Shown here: positions 46,597 to 54,466 of the stretch, piece after piece
Layout: every line of letters begins with the position of its first letter
Numbering within the stretch: position 1 is the first letter of the stretch
Source of the DNA: Deltaproteobacteria bacterium
GTDB lineage: Bacteria > Myxococcota_A > Polyangia > Polyangiales > Polyangiaceae
Length of the DNA stretch: 64,000 nucleotides
Direction: 5' to 3'
Assembly (NCBI GenBank): GCA_003235365.1
Contig: QJWJ01000527.1
Location: forward strand, 50,746 to 114,745
Translations under genes and position numbers: made by a program
The notes under the pieces: generated by a model
Databases searched by the model: none
What the model was told of the DNA's origin: nothing
Seen by the model: only the letters and a program-made list of their open reading frames with translations

Positions 46597-48852
46597 ATGC
46601 GGGGTATGGGTCCCCTCGCGATGGCCGTGATCATCATTGGGCTGGTTGGCGCGTTTGCCGTGACTGCCCGCAAACGTTGGCTCTTGATGCGGGTTGGCGA
46701 CGCGACGTTCGAGCCGCGTTTCGATCAGATCGGGGAGCGGCTCGGCAGGGTTTGGACGTTTGCTTTCTTCCAGAAGAAGATGCGCTACTACCTGGCAGCT
46801 GGCATCGCTCACCAGCTGATCTTCACGGGCTTCGTGGTGTTGTTGCTTCGCACGCTGATGCTGTGGGGCAGGGGCTTCGATCCGAGCTTCAATTTGTTCG
46901 TGCTCGGTGGCGACAACCCGCTGGGAATTGCCTACGCGTTCATCAAGGATTTGTTCGCGGTCTTGGTGTTGCTCGGCTGCTCCGTGTTCATCTACTACCG
47001 AACGTTGAACAAGCAGAAGCGGATGGCCTTGAGCGTCGAGGGTTTGGTCATCCTCGGCATCATCGTCGTGATGATGCTCGCCGACATCATCTACGATGGC
47101 GCGGCGACTGCGCTGAACCACCGTGTCCGAGACGTATGCCAGGACGACGCTGCGTTGTGCGAGTCGGTGCGGACCATCGTGGCGCCGCTTCCCGTCGCGG
47201 AGGGAGCGGTGCACTATCAGCCGTTCCCCGAACTCGCGGGTAGTCTGGCAGCGGTTGGACTGGATGGGTTGGGCGCGGGTGCGCTCGTATTTCTTGCTCA
47301 CGCCGGCTTCTGGACGCATTCGACGCTGGTGTTGATCTTCCTCAACATCCTGCCCCTGTCGAAGCACTTTCACATCATCACGGCGATCCCCAACGTGTTC
47401 GCCAGTGACCTGACACCACCCGGTCGGCTGCGTCCCGTCGCCAAAGACACCGAAGCGTTGATGGGCTTGGTCGAGAAGGCGACCGAAATCGAAGACATGA
47501 GCTCGGCGCGCATCGGCTATGCTCGCATCGAGCACTTCACTTGGAAGGACGTGCTCGACTTCTACACCTGCACCGAGTGCGGGCGCTGCAGCGACAACTG
47601 TCCGGCGTTTACCACCGGCAAGAAGTTGAGCCCAAAACAGCTCACGCTGGATCTGCGTGACCACCTGTATGCACGGCAAGACACAGCGGTTGCGTTGGGG
47701 GGGCGAGTTGAGCACTGGCGCGGTGATAGCGAGACCGGCGCCACTGGTGAGGGCGAGGTCGAGTCGTCCACCGGCGAGCAGGCGGACGGCCCTCCCAAAT
47801 GGGAAGGCAAGAATCTGCTGCCCGACGTCATCGACCCGGACGTCATCTGGGCGTGCACGACCTGTCGCGCGTGTGAAGAGCAATGCCCGGTGATGATTAC
47901 TTACGTCGACAAGATCGTTCAAATGCGGCGCCACGAAGTGATGATCAAGGGCGACGGCTTTCCGAGTGAGCTGAACAAGCCATTCGAAGGCATGGAGGTC
48001 AACGGCAACCCTTGGAATCTCGCTCGCGTCGATCGCGCCAATTGGGCTGAGGGCTTGGATGTTCCCCTCGCCAGCGACAAGCCCGACGCCGAGGTGTTGT
48101 TCTGGGTCGGGTGCGCGGCGAGCTACGACGATCGTGCGAAGAAGGTGGCTCGCGCCACGGCGCAGCTACTGAAGCAGGCAGGGGTCGACTTCGCCATCTT
48201 GGGACAAGAAGAGACGTGCACCGGCGATCCTGCGCGTCGCGCGGGCAACGAGTACTTGTTTACGATGCTCGCTGAGACGAACGTGGCGACGATCAACGCT
48301 TATCGAGAACGAGGCGGGTCGAAGAAGATCCTGACGACCTGCCCGCACTGTTTCAACACGCTGCTCAACGAATACCCAGACTTCGGCGGCAAGTACGAAG
48401 TCGTCCACCACACGGACTTCCTGCTGGGCCTGCTTGCGGAACGCAAGCTCACGCCGAAACATGCCGTGCAGGCCAAGGTTGCGTATCACGATTCCTGCTA
48501 CCTCGGGCGATACAACGACGTCTACGAACCGCCCCGCGACATTCTGCGACGCATCGAAGGCGTTCAACTCGTCGAGCCCGAAACGCACCACCACAAGGGG
48601 CTTTGCTGCGGCGCGGGCGGCGCGCAGATGTGGATGGAGGAGCAAAACAAAGACCGCGTGAACGTCAAACGCACGCGGCAATTGCTGGCCACGAACGCCG
48701 ACGTGATTTCCAGTGCCTGCCCGTTTTGCATGACCATGCTCACCGACGGGCTCAAGAACGAGGAACGCGAGGCGCAGGTGCAGCAGCTCGATGTCGTGGA
48801 ACTGCTGGCCAAGGCGTGCCTCGAGCCAACCGGGCCTTCCGCGAGCGGCTGA
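46597..48852 (+). CDS. Membrane Fe-S oxidoreductase, EtfD/EMO-like
   Basis: 751 residues. The N-terminal third has about six membrane helices of the NarI/haem-b type with candidate haem ligands in AAGIAHQLIF, FLAHAGFWTHSTLV and PLSKHFHIITAIPN. It is followed by a dicluster ferredoxin domain (CTECGRCSDNCPA near residue 325; CTTCRACEEQCPV near 420) and two CCG domains (DSCYLGRYNDVYEPPR, GLCCGAGGAQMWM; 540-720). This architecture matches EtfD/EMO, which passes electrons from electron-transfer flavoprotein (acyl-CoA dehydrogenases) to menaquinone. It would thus link beta-oxidation and branched-chain acyl-CoA oxidation to the act-cox chain. etfAB is not in this window. A disordered acidic loop (about 370-400) separates the two clusters. 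Confidence 0.88.
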   Translation: MRGMGPLAMAVIIIGLVGAFAVTARKRWLLMRVGDATFEPRFDQIGERLGRVWTFAFFQKKMRYYLAAGIAHQLIFTGFVVLLLRTLMLWGRGFDPSFNLFVLGGDNPLGIAYAFIKDLFAVLVLLGCSVFIYYRTLNKQKRMALSVEGLVILGIIVVMMLADIIYDGAATALNHRVRDVCQDDAALCESVRTIVAPLPVAEGAVHYQPFPELAGSLAAVGLDGLGAGALVFLAHAGFWTHSTLVLIFLNILPLSKHFHIITAIPNVFASDLTPPGRLRPVAKDTEALMGLVEKATEIEDMSSARIGYARIEHFTWKDVLDFYTCTECGRCSDNCPAFTTGKKLSPKQLTLDLRDHLYARQDTAVALGGRVEHWRGDSETGATGEGEVESSTGEQADGPPKWEGKNLLPDVIDPDVIWACTTCRACEEQCPVMITYVDKIVQMRRHEVMIKGDGFPSELNKPFEGMEVNGNPWNLARVDRANWAEGLDVPLASDKPDAEVLFWVGCAASYDDRAKKVARATAQLLKQAGVDFAILGQEETCTGDPARRAGNEYLFTMLAETNVATINAYRERGGSKKILTTCPHCFNTLLNEYPDFGGKYEVVHHTDFLLGLLAERKLTPKHAVQAKVAYHDSCYLGRYNDVYEPPRDILRRIEGVQLVEPETHHHKGLCCGAGGAQMWMEEQNKDRVNVKRTRQLLATNADVISSACPFCMTMLTDGLKNEEREAQVQQLDVVELLAKACLEPTGPSASG

Positions 48853-48872
48853 GGCCTGCTCGACCTCGACTG

Positions 48873-48909
48873 GCCGAACTCGAACGGGGTACGTTTCGTC
48901 GAGTTCGGC
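48873..48909 (+). terminator. Long inverted repeat after the Fe-S oxidoreductase gene
   Basis: GCCGAACTCGA (48873-48883) and TCGAGTTCGGC (48899-48909) form a perfect 11-bp stem with a 15-base loop, 21 bases after the stop codon. No T-run follows. Likely a terminator or 3'-end stabiliser. Confidence 0.5.
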
Positions 48910-49017
48910 GCCGGCTCGCCGGAGCGGCCGGTTTTTCGGGGGCATACGCGGCGCGACTGGCAGCAACTGGGCGCGAAGTTGGTTCCTTTGAGGTGTTCAA
49001 CCGGCCTGCCCTGCGCA

Positions 49018-51873
49018 ATGCTACCTGACGTGAGTCACATCGCCCTGGTACGTCTGGCGCAGAGCTATCGCCGCCCCGTGGAGCGGGCACTGCTGCGGGC
49101 GGCCATTGCCGTCGCCGTGGTCGGCGTGGTCGCAGGCGCGCACGCGGCGCGGACGGGGACACTTGGCGGTCGTGTCGGCGGTGCCGCGCTGGTCGCTGTG
49201 TGTCTAGCGGCGTTGCTCATCCACCGCCTCTGGTTCCGTCGCCGATTCCGATCCGATTCCAGCATTCTGGCCACTGCCGTTGCGCCTGCCAGCCCTCGGT
49301 CCGCAGCAAAGGTCACTCGAGCCCTGGGGTTGGTGGAGCGCAGCCGCGATCCGGACGCTGGCCAGTCCTTGCAGCTGGCTCGTTTGCATCTGGAACGTTG
49401 CATGGACGGGCTCGACGCGACGGCCGTCGATCAACTTGCGGGGCGACGTGCGCGCTCTTGGCGACAGTTGGCGCTGGTGGCTGGTGCGGGCTGCGTGCTC
49501 GTGGCTGGCGTTGCTCCGTGGCATATCGCGGAGGGGCTGAACGTCATGGCTGCTCGACGCGGAGTGGCGCCACTGCGCACGCCTTGGCTGGAGTTGGTCA
49601 CGGTCGGCGCCACACCACCGTCATACCTGCGCCAGAATCCGAGCGTGATCAGTTTCGATGCCAGCACGGCGATACCCGAAGGAACGGAGATCAGCGTTCG
49701 AGGCGTCCCGGTTCGTTCCGGACGTGAATTGGTGCTCACCGATGGCACGTTGGAAGTCCCGTTCGCTCAGGATGGTTCTGGGTCCGTCGTCGCTCACTGG
49801 ACTTTGGAAGAGACCGTCAAGTTGCGGGTGGGGGCGCGCTTTGGCGACACGCTCGTACTCGAACCGCGTGCCCTCGAGCTGTTCTCCCAACCGGACCAGG
49901 TGCCCACGGTAGAGCTGACTGGCGCCCCTGCGGAGTATCGGCTCGAAGAACTCGACAAGCTCGAGCTACTTTGGCGCGCTCGCGACGACCACAGTTTGAT
50001 TCAGGTCGATCTCGTGCTGCGCAGCGCCGGCAAAGAAGAACGCCGAACGCTGGATAGCTTTCCAGGCGACAAGCGTGCGGGGCAGGGCGGGCACGTGCTG
50101 TACCCCACGGATCCGTTTCTCGAGCGCGCTTTCCTTCCGGTGTTGATCCGCATCGAGGCGCGCGACAACGACCCGCGCGAAGGCAGTAAATGGGGGAAGA
50201 GCCCGACGATCGTGGTGCGTCCCCCCGGTGTCGGATCGCCGCAAGTCAACCGCTACAAGGCGCTCGATTCGCTGCGCAAGCAACTCGTCGAATTGCTGGC
50301 GGAGCAATTGGAGCTGGACGCGGAAAAGGACAAAGAAAGGAGCGCTCAGCGCGCGGCGGCGATCAAGGAACGTCTGGCAAACTTGCGGCAGAGCAAGGAT
50401 GAAGTGCTCAACACCAGCTACAGCGGCTTGTACGTGCCGAGGGGTTGGGGTGCGTTCATCGAAGGGCAAATGCAGCGCTTGGAGACTGCATACAAGCGCA
50501 AGCGCAAGGAAACCGAAACGCTGGAGTCGATCGTCCTCGGGGTGAACGCCGCGATGGAGTCATTGGCCGCCCGCGACAGTCAGGACGTCGCGCGCCAGCT
50601 CGGAGACGTCGCTGAGGAAGCAGCATTCGCTGCGCGGCTTGCCCAACAACCCGAAGATCTGGCTGACGGCAAGGAACGCCTGTCGATCGCAACAGGCGTC
50701 CTCGAGAGCGGCGCCAAAGAGTTGCTGTTTCTCGAGAGCCTCGGGCAAGACTTGGGTTCGGTGGCTCTCGCCGACCTGGGACGGGTGACGCGCTCAGTGG
50801 GTCGCGAGGACTACTTTCATGCGGAGTTGGCCGCGCTGCACATGGCAGAACGACTGCATCGTCCCAACAAGTCGTTCGGTGCCAAGGGGGGTGGTGGTGG
50901 CGGAGTCGAGTCCGGTAGTGGCGGTAGCGGCGGTCAAAAGAGCGACGCCCAAGGCCAACCGTCGGATGCTGACAAGCAATTCGATCGGATGGCGCGCGAT
51001 CTCCAACAGCTGGCTCAGGAGCACGCCGATCTCAGTGGACGTACCAGCGATGCAATGCGCGATGCGGAACGCGGTGCATCGGGATCCTCGGACAAGGACG
51101 AAGCCTCGCAGCGGGCCGACGCCCTTCGTCGCAGTGTCGTCGGTTTGCCCCAACCTGGGGAGACCCCGGGGACTGCGCGTGCATCCGCGGCCTTGGCGCG
51201 CGAGCATGCGGGAGCGATGGCTCACGAACTCGACCAGTTGGACTTCGAAGGCGCGGTCGAGAGTGGTCAGCGCGCGCGTTCGGCTGCCCAAGAGGCACTG
51301 CGCAGCAACGAGCTGGATGCCTACACACGCAAGCAGCTGATGCAAGCGCTGCAGGAGATTGAGTCTCAGCTCAGTTGGGCAAAAGAACAAGCACAGCGTC
51401 AGAGCGAGCTGACCGAGCAGGCTGCGCGCGACGCGCTATCCGAGTTCTCCAAGCTCGAAAAGGAACTTGCCGAGCGCGCCGGGCACCTCGGGCAAGAAGC
51501 GCCGGGCGAAGCTGCGCTACCCCAACAGATCCGAGATCGCCTTCAACGTGCTGCACAGTTGATGCACGACGCCGCGTCGCGCTTGCGCGACTCTCGAGGA
51601 AAAGAAGCCATGGATCTCCAGACCGAGGCCCAGCGTCTGCTGGAGCAGTCGGAGACCGGCGAAACGCAGGACAAGGGGGCTCAGGATCAGCCGGGCAAGA
51701 CCGGCGACACGCAGGGCGGGCGCAACGTGCGGACCGGCGGCGACGTGCCCGATGCCGAGGCCGAGAACGGGGCGCGCGATTTCCGGCGCCGTGTTCTCGA
51801 GGGGCTCGGAGACGAGGCCGGTGGGCGTCTTTCTCCCGCCGTCAAGCGTTACGCGGAAGGGTTGCTCCGTTGA
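49018..51873 (+). CDS. Large membrane coiled-coil protein, DUF4175-like
   Basis: 951 residues from ATG 49018; the frame is open to a TTG at 48979 and a GTG at 49030 is also possible. Two or three membrane helices occur in the first 190 residues (AAIAVAVVGVVAGAH, ALVAVCLAALLIHRL, LALVAGAGCVLVAGVAPW). A beta domain (about 200-370) follows, with ARDDHSLIQVDLVLRSAGKE. The rest is long charged coiled coil (about 390-900), interrupted by a Gly-rich stretch near residue 625, and a Gly/Asp-rich tail. The order membrane pair, beta domain, coiled coil resembles DUF4175 proteins. Its stop overlaps the next ATG (TGATG), so it is translationally coupled to a metalloprotease. Confidence 0.72.
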   Translation: MLPDVSHIALVRLAQSYRRPVERALLRAAIAVAVVGVVAGAHAARTGTLGGRVGGAALVAVCLAALLIHRLWFRRRFRSDSSILATAVAPASPRSAAKVTRALGLVERSRDPDAGQSLQLARLHLERCMDGLDATAVDQLAGRRARSWRQLALVAGAGCVLVAGVAPWHIAEGLNVMAARRGVAPLRTPWLELVTVGATPPSYLRQNPSVISFDASTAIPEGTEISVRGVPVRSGRELVLTDGTLEVPFAQDGSGSVVAHWTLEETVKLRVGARFGDTLVLEPRALELFSQPDQVPTVELTGAPAEYRLEELDKLELLWRARDDHSLIQVDLVLRSAGKEERRTLDSFPGDKRAGQGGHVLYPTDPFLERAFLPVLIRIEARDNDPREGSKWGKSPTIVVRPPGVGSPQVNRYKALDSLRKQLVELLAEQLELDAEKDKERSAQRAAAIKERLANLRQSKDEVLNTSYSGLYVPRGWGAFIEGQMQRLETAYKRKRKETETLESIVLGVNAAMESLAARDSQDVARQLGDVAEEAAFAARLAQQPEDLADGKERLSIATGVLESGAKELLFLESLGQDLGSVALADLGRVTRSVGREDYFHAELAALHMAERLHRPNKSFGAKGGGGGGVESGSGGSGGQKSDAQGQPSDADKQFDRMARDLQQLAQEHADLSGRTSDAMRDAERGASGSSDKDEASQRADALRRSVVGLPQPGETPGTARASAALAREHAGAMAHELDQLDFEGAVESGQRARSAAQEALRSNELDAYTRKQLMQALQEIESQLSWAKEQAQRQSELTEQAARDALSEFSKLEKELAERAGHLGQEAPGEAALPQQIRDRLQRAAQLMHDAASRLRDSRGKEAMDLQTEAQRLLEQSETGETQDKGAQDQPGKTGDTQGGRNVRTGGDVPDAEAENGARDFRRRVLEGLGDEAGGRLSPAVKRYAEGLLR

Positions 51874-53459
51874 TGAAATCGCGTCTGACCTCCTGCTGTT
51901 CACTGCCCACGCGGTGGCTGCGCGTGGTGTCCCCTGCCGTCGCCGCTATCGCCTTGTCGGGGCAAGCACCATCAAAGCCGTTGCTCGGTGGGCAGCGCAC
52001 CGTCGACGTGGCGGCTGTGGCCAACGCCATTACCGAACTCGACGTTCAGCCCGCCAAGAGCATGCTCGAAGGAATCGACACGGCCTCCGTCCCGCTGTCG
52101 TATCAACGAGCTCGGCTGGCGGTGTACGTCGGAGATTGTGATTCGTCCGAGGCGATCTTGACGACTCTGCCCGAGTCGCCCGAGTCGGGGAGGCTTCTCG
52201 ATTTGTCGCGAAAGTGCGCGAGAGCGACGGCCGGGTCCGTCGTGGTCGAAGACAAGGAGCGTGGCGTCTGGGTCCGGGTGCAAGATGCGGAGGACGAGGC
52301 GCTCGTGCCGCTGCTCGCCGAGGTCGCGCAGCGCGCTCGACAAACGATGATAGACGATTTGGGGATCGCCTTACCCCTGCCGATCCGCATTGATTTGGTT
52401 CGGGATCTGTTCTCGCTGGCGTCCGTCAGTGGGCTCCCTCTCGAGGCTGCCGAAACGACGGGCACCGTCGCCGTGGCGCGCTGGGGCAGGGTGACGATGT
52501 TGTCACCGCGCGCGGCACGGCTCGGCTACCCCTGGCAGGATACCCTCGCTCACGAGTTGACACATTTGGCGCTCAGCCGCGGCAGTCGTGACTACGCCCC
52601 CCTGTGGTTGCAAGAGGGCATCGCCAAGCGTGAGGAGGTCCGTTGGCGAGCACAACGACCGCACGACGACAAGCGCGATCCCCACACGATCGCGCGCGAC
52701 GCGTTGTTGACTGGCAGGAGCATCGGCATCGACCGCATCGGGCCATCCATCGCGATGTTGCCTTCCGCCGATGACGCTCGGATTTCGTACGCAGAAGTCG
52801 AAAGCTTCATGGACTTCTGGTTGAACAAGAATGGCCGCGACGCGTTCACGCTACTGTTGCTCGACCTCAAGGGTCTTTCGTCTCGTGAAGTCGACGAGGC
52901 GATGATCAGCGTCACTGGCTTCCCGTTGGCCTACTGGATTTGGGCCTGGCAAGGACAGCTGCGCGCGATGGAACCTGCCAAGGAAGAGGAGCGCCCGGAT
53001 CCGGAGGACGGGTCGGGGGGTGTCATACAGAGTGTGAGGCTCGGAGACCTGCTTGCCGACCAGGGGCGCGTCGCATTGGCCGGCGAGTACTTCGACCGCG
53101 CCGTCAAAGGGGCGCCCAGCACGCCCGGGGTCAGATTTCGTGCGGCCGCGACGCAATTCAGTCTGGGACACTCCGATGCCGCGGCCCGACAGTTGGGCAC
53201 CTTCGATGACGTGGCGTCGCTCCACGGAGGGTGGTTGGGGTTGCTGGGTCGCGTGCAGCTCAGCCGCAGTGAGACGGCGCTTGCCGACGGCTCATTCGCG
53301 CTTGCCGTGGCCATCGACCCGTTTGGGCAAGAGGCGGCGTGTGAGGGGTTTGGTCGGCGAACGGACCCGCCCGACTCGCCTGTCGGTGATCCGCGCCTGC
53401 CCTCCGACCCGGTGCGCAGAAACCTGTGCGAGTCGGCGCGAAGAATAGTGCGAGAATAG
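51873..53459 (+). CDS. Exported gluzincin metalloprotease (peptidase MA-like) with repeat tail
   Basis: 528 residues. It has an N-terminal signal peptide (VVSPAVAAIALSGQA). The zinc site is His227-Glu228-x-x-His231 (DTLAHELTHLALSRG) with third ligand Glu248 in PLWLQEGIAKREE, the HExxH...WLxEG arrangement of the peptidase-MA/M1-like gluzincins. The N-terminal 120 residues and the C-terminal 120 (LGDLLADQGRVALAGEYFDR, TPGVRFRAAATQFSLGHSDA) look like TPR-type helical repeats. The start overlaps the preceding stop by one base. The 3' end has an 11-bp tandem duplication spanning the stop. Probably a periplasmic protease working with the DUF4175-like protein. Confidence 0.82.
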   Translation: MKSRLTSCCSLPTRWLRVVSPAVAAIALSGQAPSKPLLGGQRTVDVAAVANAITELDVQPAKSMLEGIDTASVPLSYQRARLAVYVGDCDSSEAILTTLPESPESGRLLDLSRKCARATAGSVVVEDKERGVWVRVQDAEDEALVPLLAEVAQRARQTMIDDLGIALPLPIRIDLVRDLFSLASVSGLPLEAAETTGTVAVARWGRVTMLSPRAARLGYPWQDTLAHELTHLALSRGSRDYAPLWLQEGIAKREEVRWRAQRPHDDKRDPHTIARDALLTGRSIGIDRIGPSIAMLPSADDARISYAEVESFMDFWLNKNGRDAFTLLLLDLKGLSSREVDEAMISVTGFPLAYWIWAWQGQLRAMEPAKEEERPDPEDGSGGVIQSVRLGDLLADQGRVALAGEYFDRAVKGAPSTPGVRFRAAATQFSLGHSDAAARQLGTFDDVASLHGGWLGLLGRVQLSRSETALADGSFALAVAIDPFGQEAACEGFGRRTDPPDSPVGDPRLPSDPVRRNLCESARRIVRE

Positions 53460-53463
53460 TGCG
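53442..53463 (+). repeat. 11-bp tandem duplication at the protease stop codon
   Basis: AGAATAGTGCG occurs twice head to tail (53442-53452, 53453-53463). The second copy supplies the TAG stop in a shifted phase; without it the frame would read one residue further in kind and end at TGA. Confidence 0.75.
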
Positions 53464-53638
53464 AGATTGACCCAACCCGCATGCTCGGCCTACGATTCGC
53501 GTTGGAGTACACGAAGAGCAGAAAACACCTGCAAAATCCTGTCCTCAGGGACTCAGTTGCCGGCCTACATGCAGTGGCGAAGGCGGCTGTCCGATCCACC
53601 CGGTAAACTCGATCCAACTTGCGTTCTTAGGGTTCTCG

Positions 53639-54466
53639 TTGACTGTTACAACCTTCGCTGCTGCCCAACTACTACGTTTCGTTCCCCGGGTTCGCCTCAG
53701 TCGAGCAGTCGGGCGTCTGTGCGAGCAGGAGCTGCACCCGGCCGTCGCCGACGTTGCCTCCAAGATTTACGCTCGCGCATACGGGGTGAACCTCAGTGAG
53801 GCCGACCCCGAGCAGGGGCCCTATCAAAGCTTCGACGACTTTTTCACGCGTCGTTTGCGCAAAGGGGCGCGCGCGTTGGATGACGCGCCGCTGCTCAGCC
53901 CTGCCGACGGCCGCATCGTCGCTGCGGGACCCGTTACCAAGACGGGCGCCATCGTCGTCAAGGGGCGCGAGTACGACGTCGCAGAGCTGTGCGGCTCGAT
54001 GCAGGCGGCCAAGGCGTATGAAGGCGGCGAGTTTGCCGTCATCTACCTGCATCCACGTGATTACCACCGCGTCCACTCGCCCGTGGACGGAAAAGTGGTG
54101 CGCGTGCGGTCGATGCCTGGCGATCTTTTTCCTGTCAACGCCATCGGCGAGCGTCACGTCCCGAAGTTGTTCGTACGAAACCAGCGCGTGAGCATGGTGG
54201 TCGAATCCGAGCAGCTCGGAAACGTCGAGGTGATCATGGTCGGGGCCACCATCGTAGGAAGGATCACGACCACCGCTCTCGGCGGGTCGACGACGCCAGT
54301 GGGCGACCACACCATTTCACCGCCTTTGCCAGTGCGGCGCGGGGATGAGCTGGGTACGTTCCATCTCGGATCTACCGTGGTATTACTCGTGCCAGGGAGC
54401 GGGCATCTGTCCCGAGCGACGGGGCCTGTGTTGTACGGGGAGAATCTGGGGAGGGCGGATGGCTGA
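53639..54466 (+). CDS. psd: Phosphatidylserine decarboxylase
   Basis: 275 residues from a TTG start with AGGG about 8 bases upstream. It converts phosphatidylserine to phosphatidylethanolamine at the inner membrane and self-cleaves to make its pyruvoyl cofactor. The cleavage motif is LGST (Gly244-Ser245) in TFHLGSTVVLLVPG. The catalytic triad residues are Asp90 (LLSPADGRIV), His146 (DYHRVHSPVDG) and Ser245. Length fits the shorter type I enzymes. No pssA is adjacent. The 3' end overlaps the methyltransferase gene by 8 bases, implying coupled expression. Confidence 0.95.
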   Translation: MTVTTFAAAQLLRFVPRVRLSRAVGRLCEQELHPAVADVASKIYARAYGVNLSEADPEQGPYQSFDDFFTRRLRKGARALDDAPLLSPADGRIVAAGPVTKTGAIVVKGREYDVAELCGSMQAAKAYEGGEFAVIYLHPRDYHRVHSPVDGKVVRVRSMPGDLFPVNAIGERHVPKLFVRNQRVSMVVESEQLGNVEVIMVGATIVGRITTTALGGSTTPVGDHTISPPLPVRRGDELGTFHLGSTVVLLVPGSGHLSRATGPVLYGENLGRADG

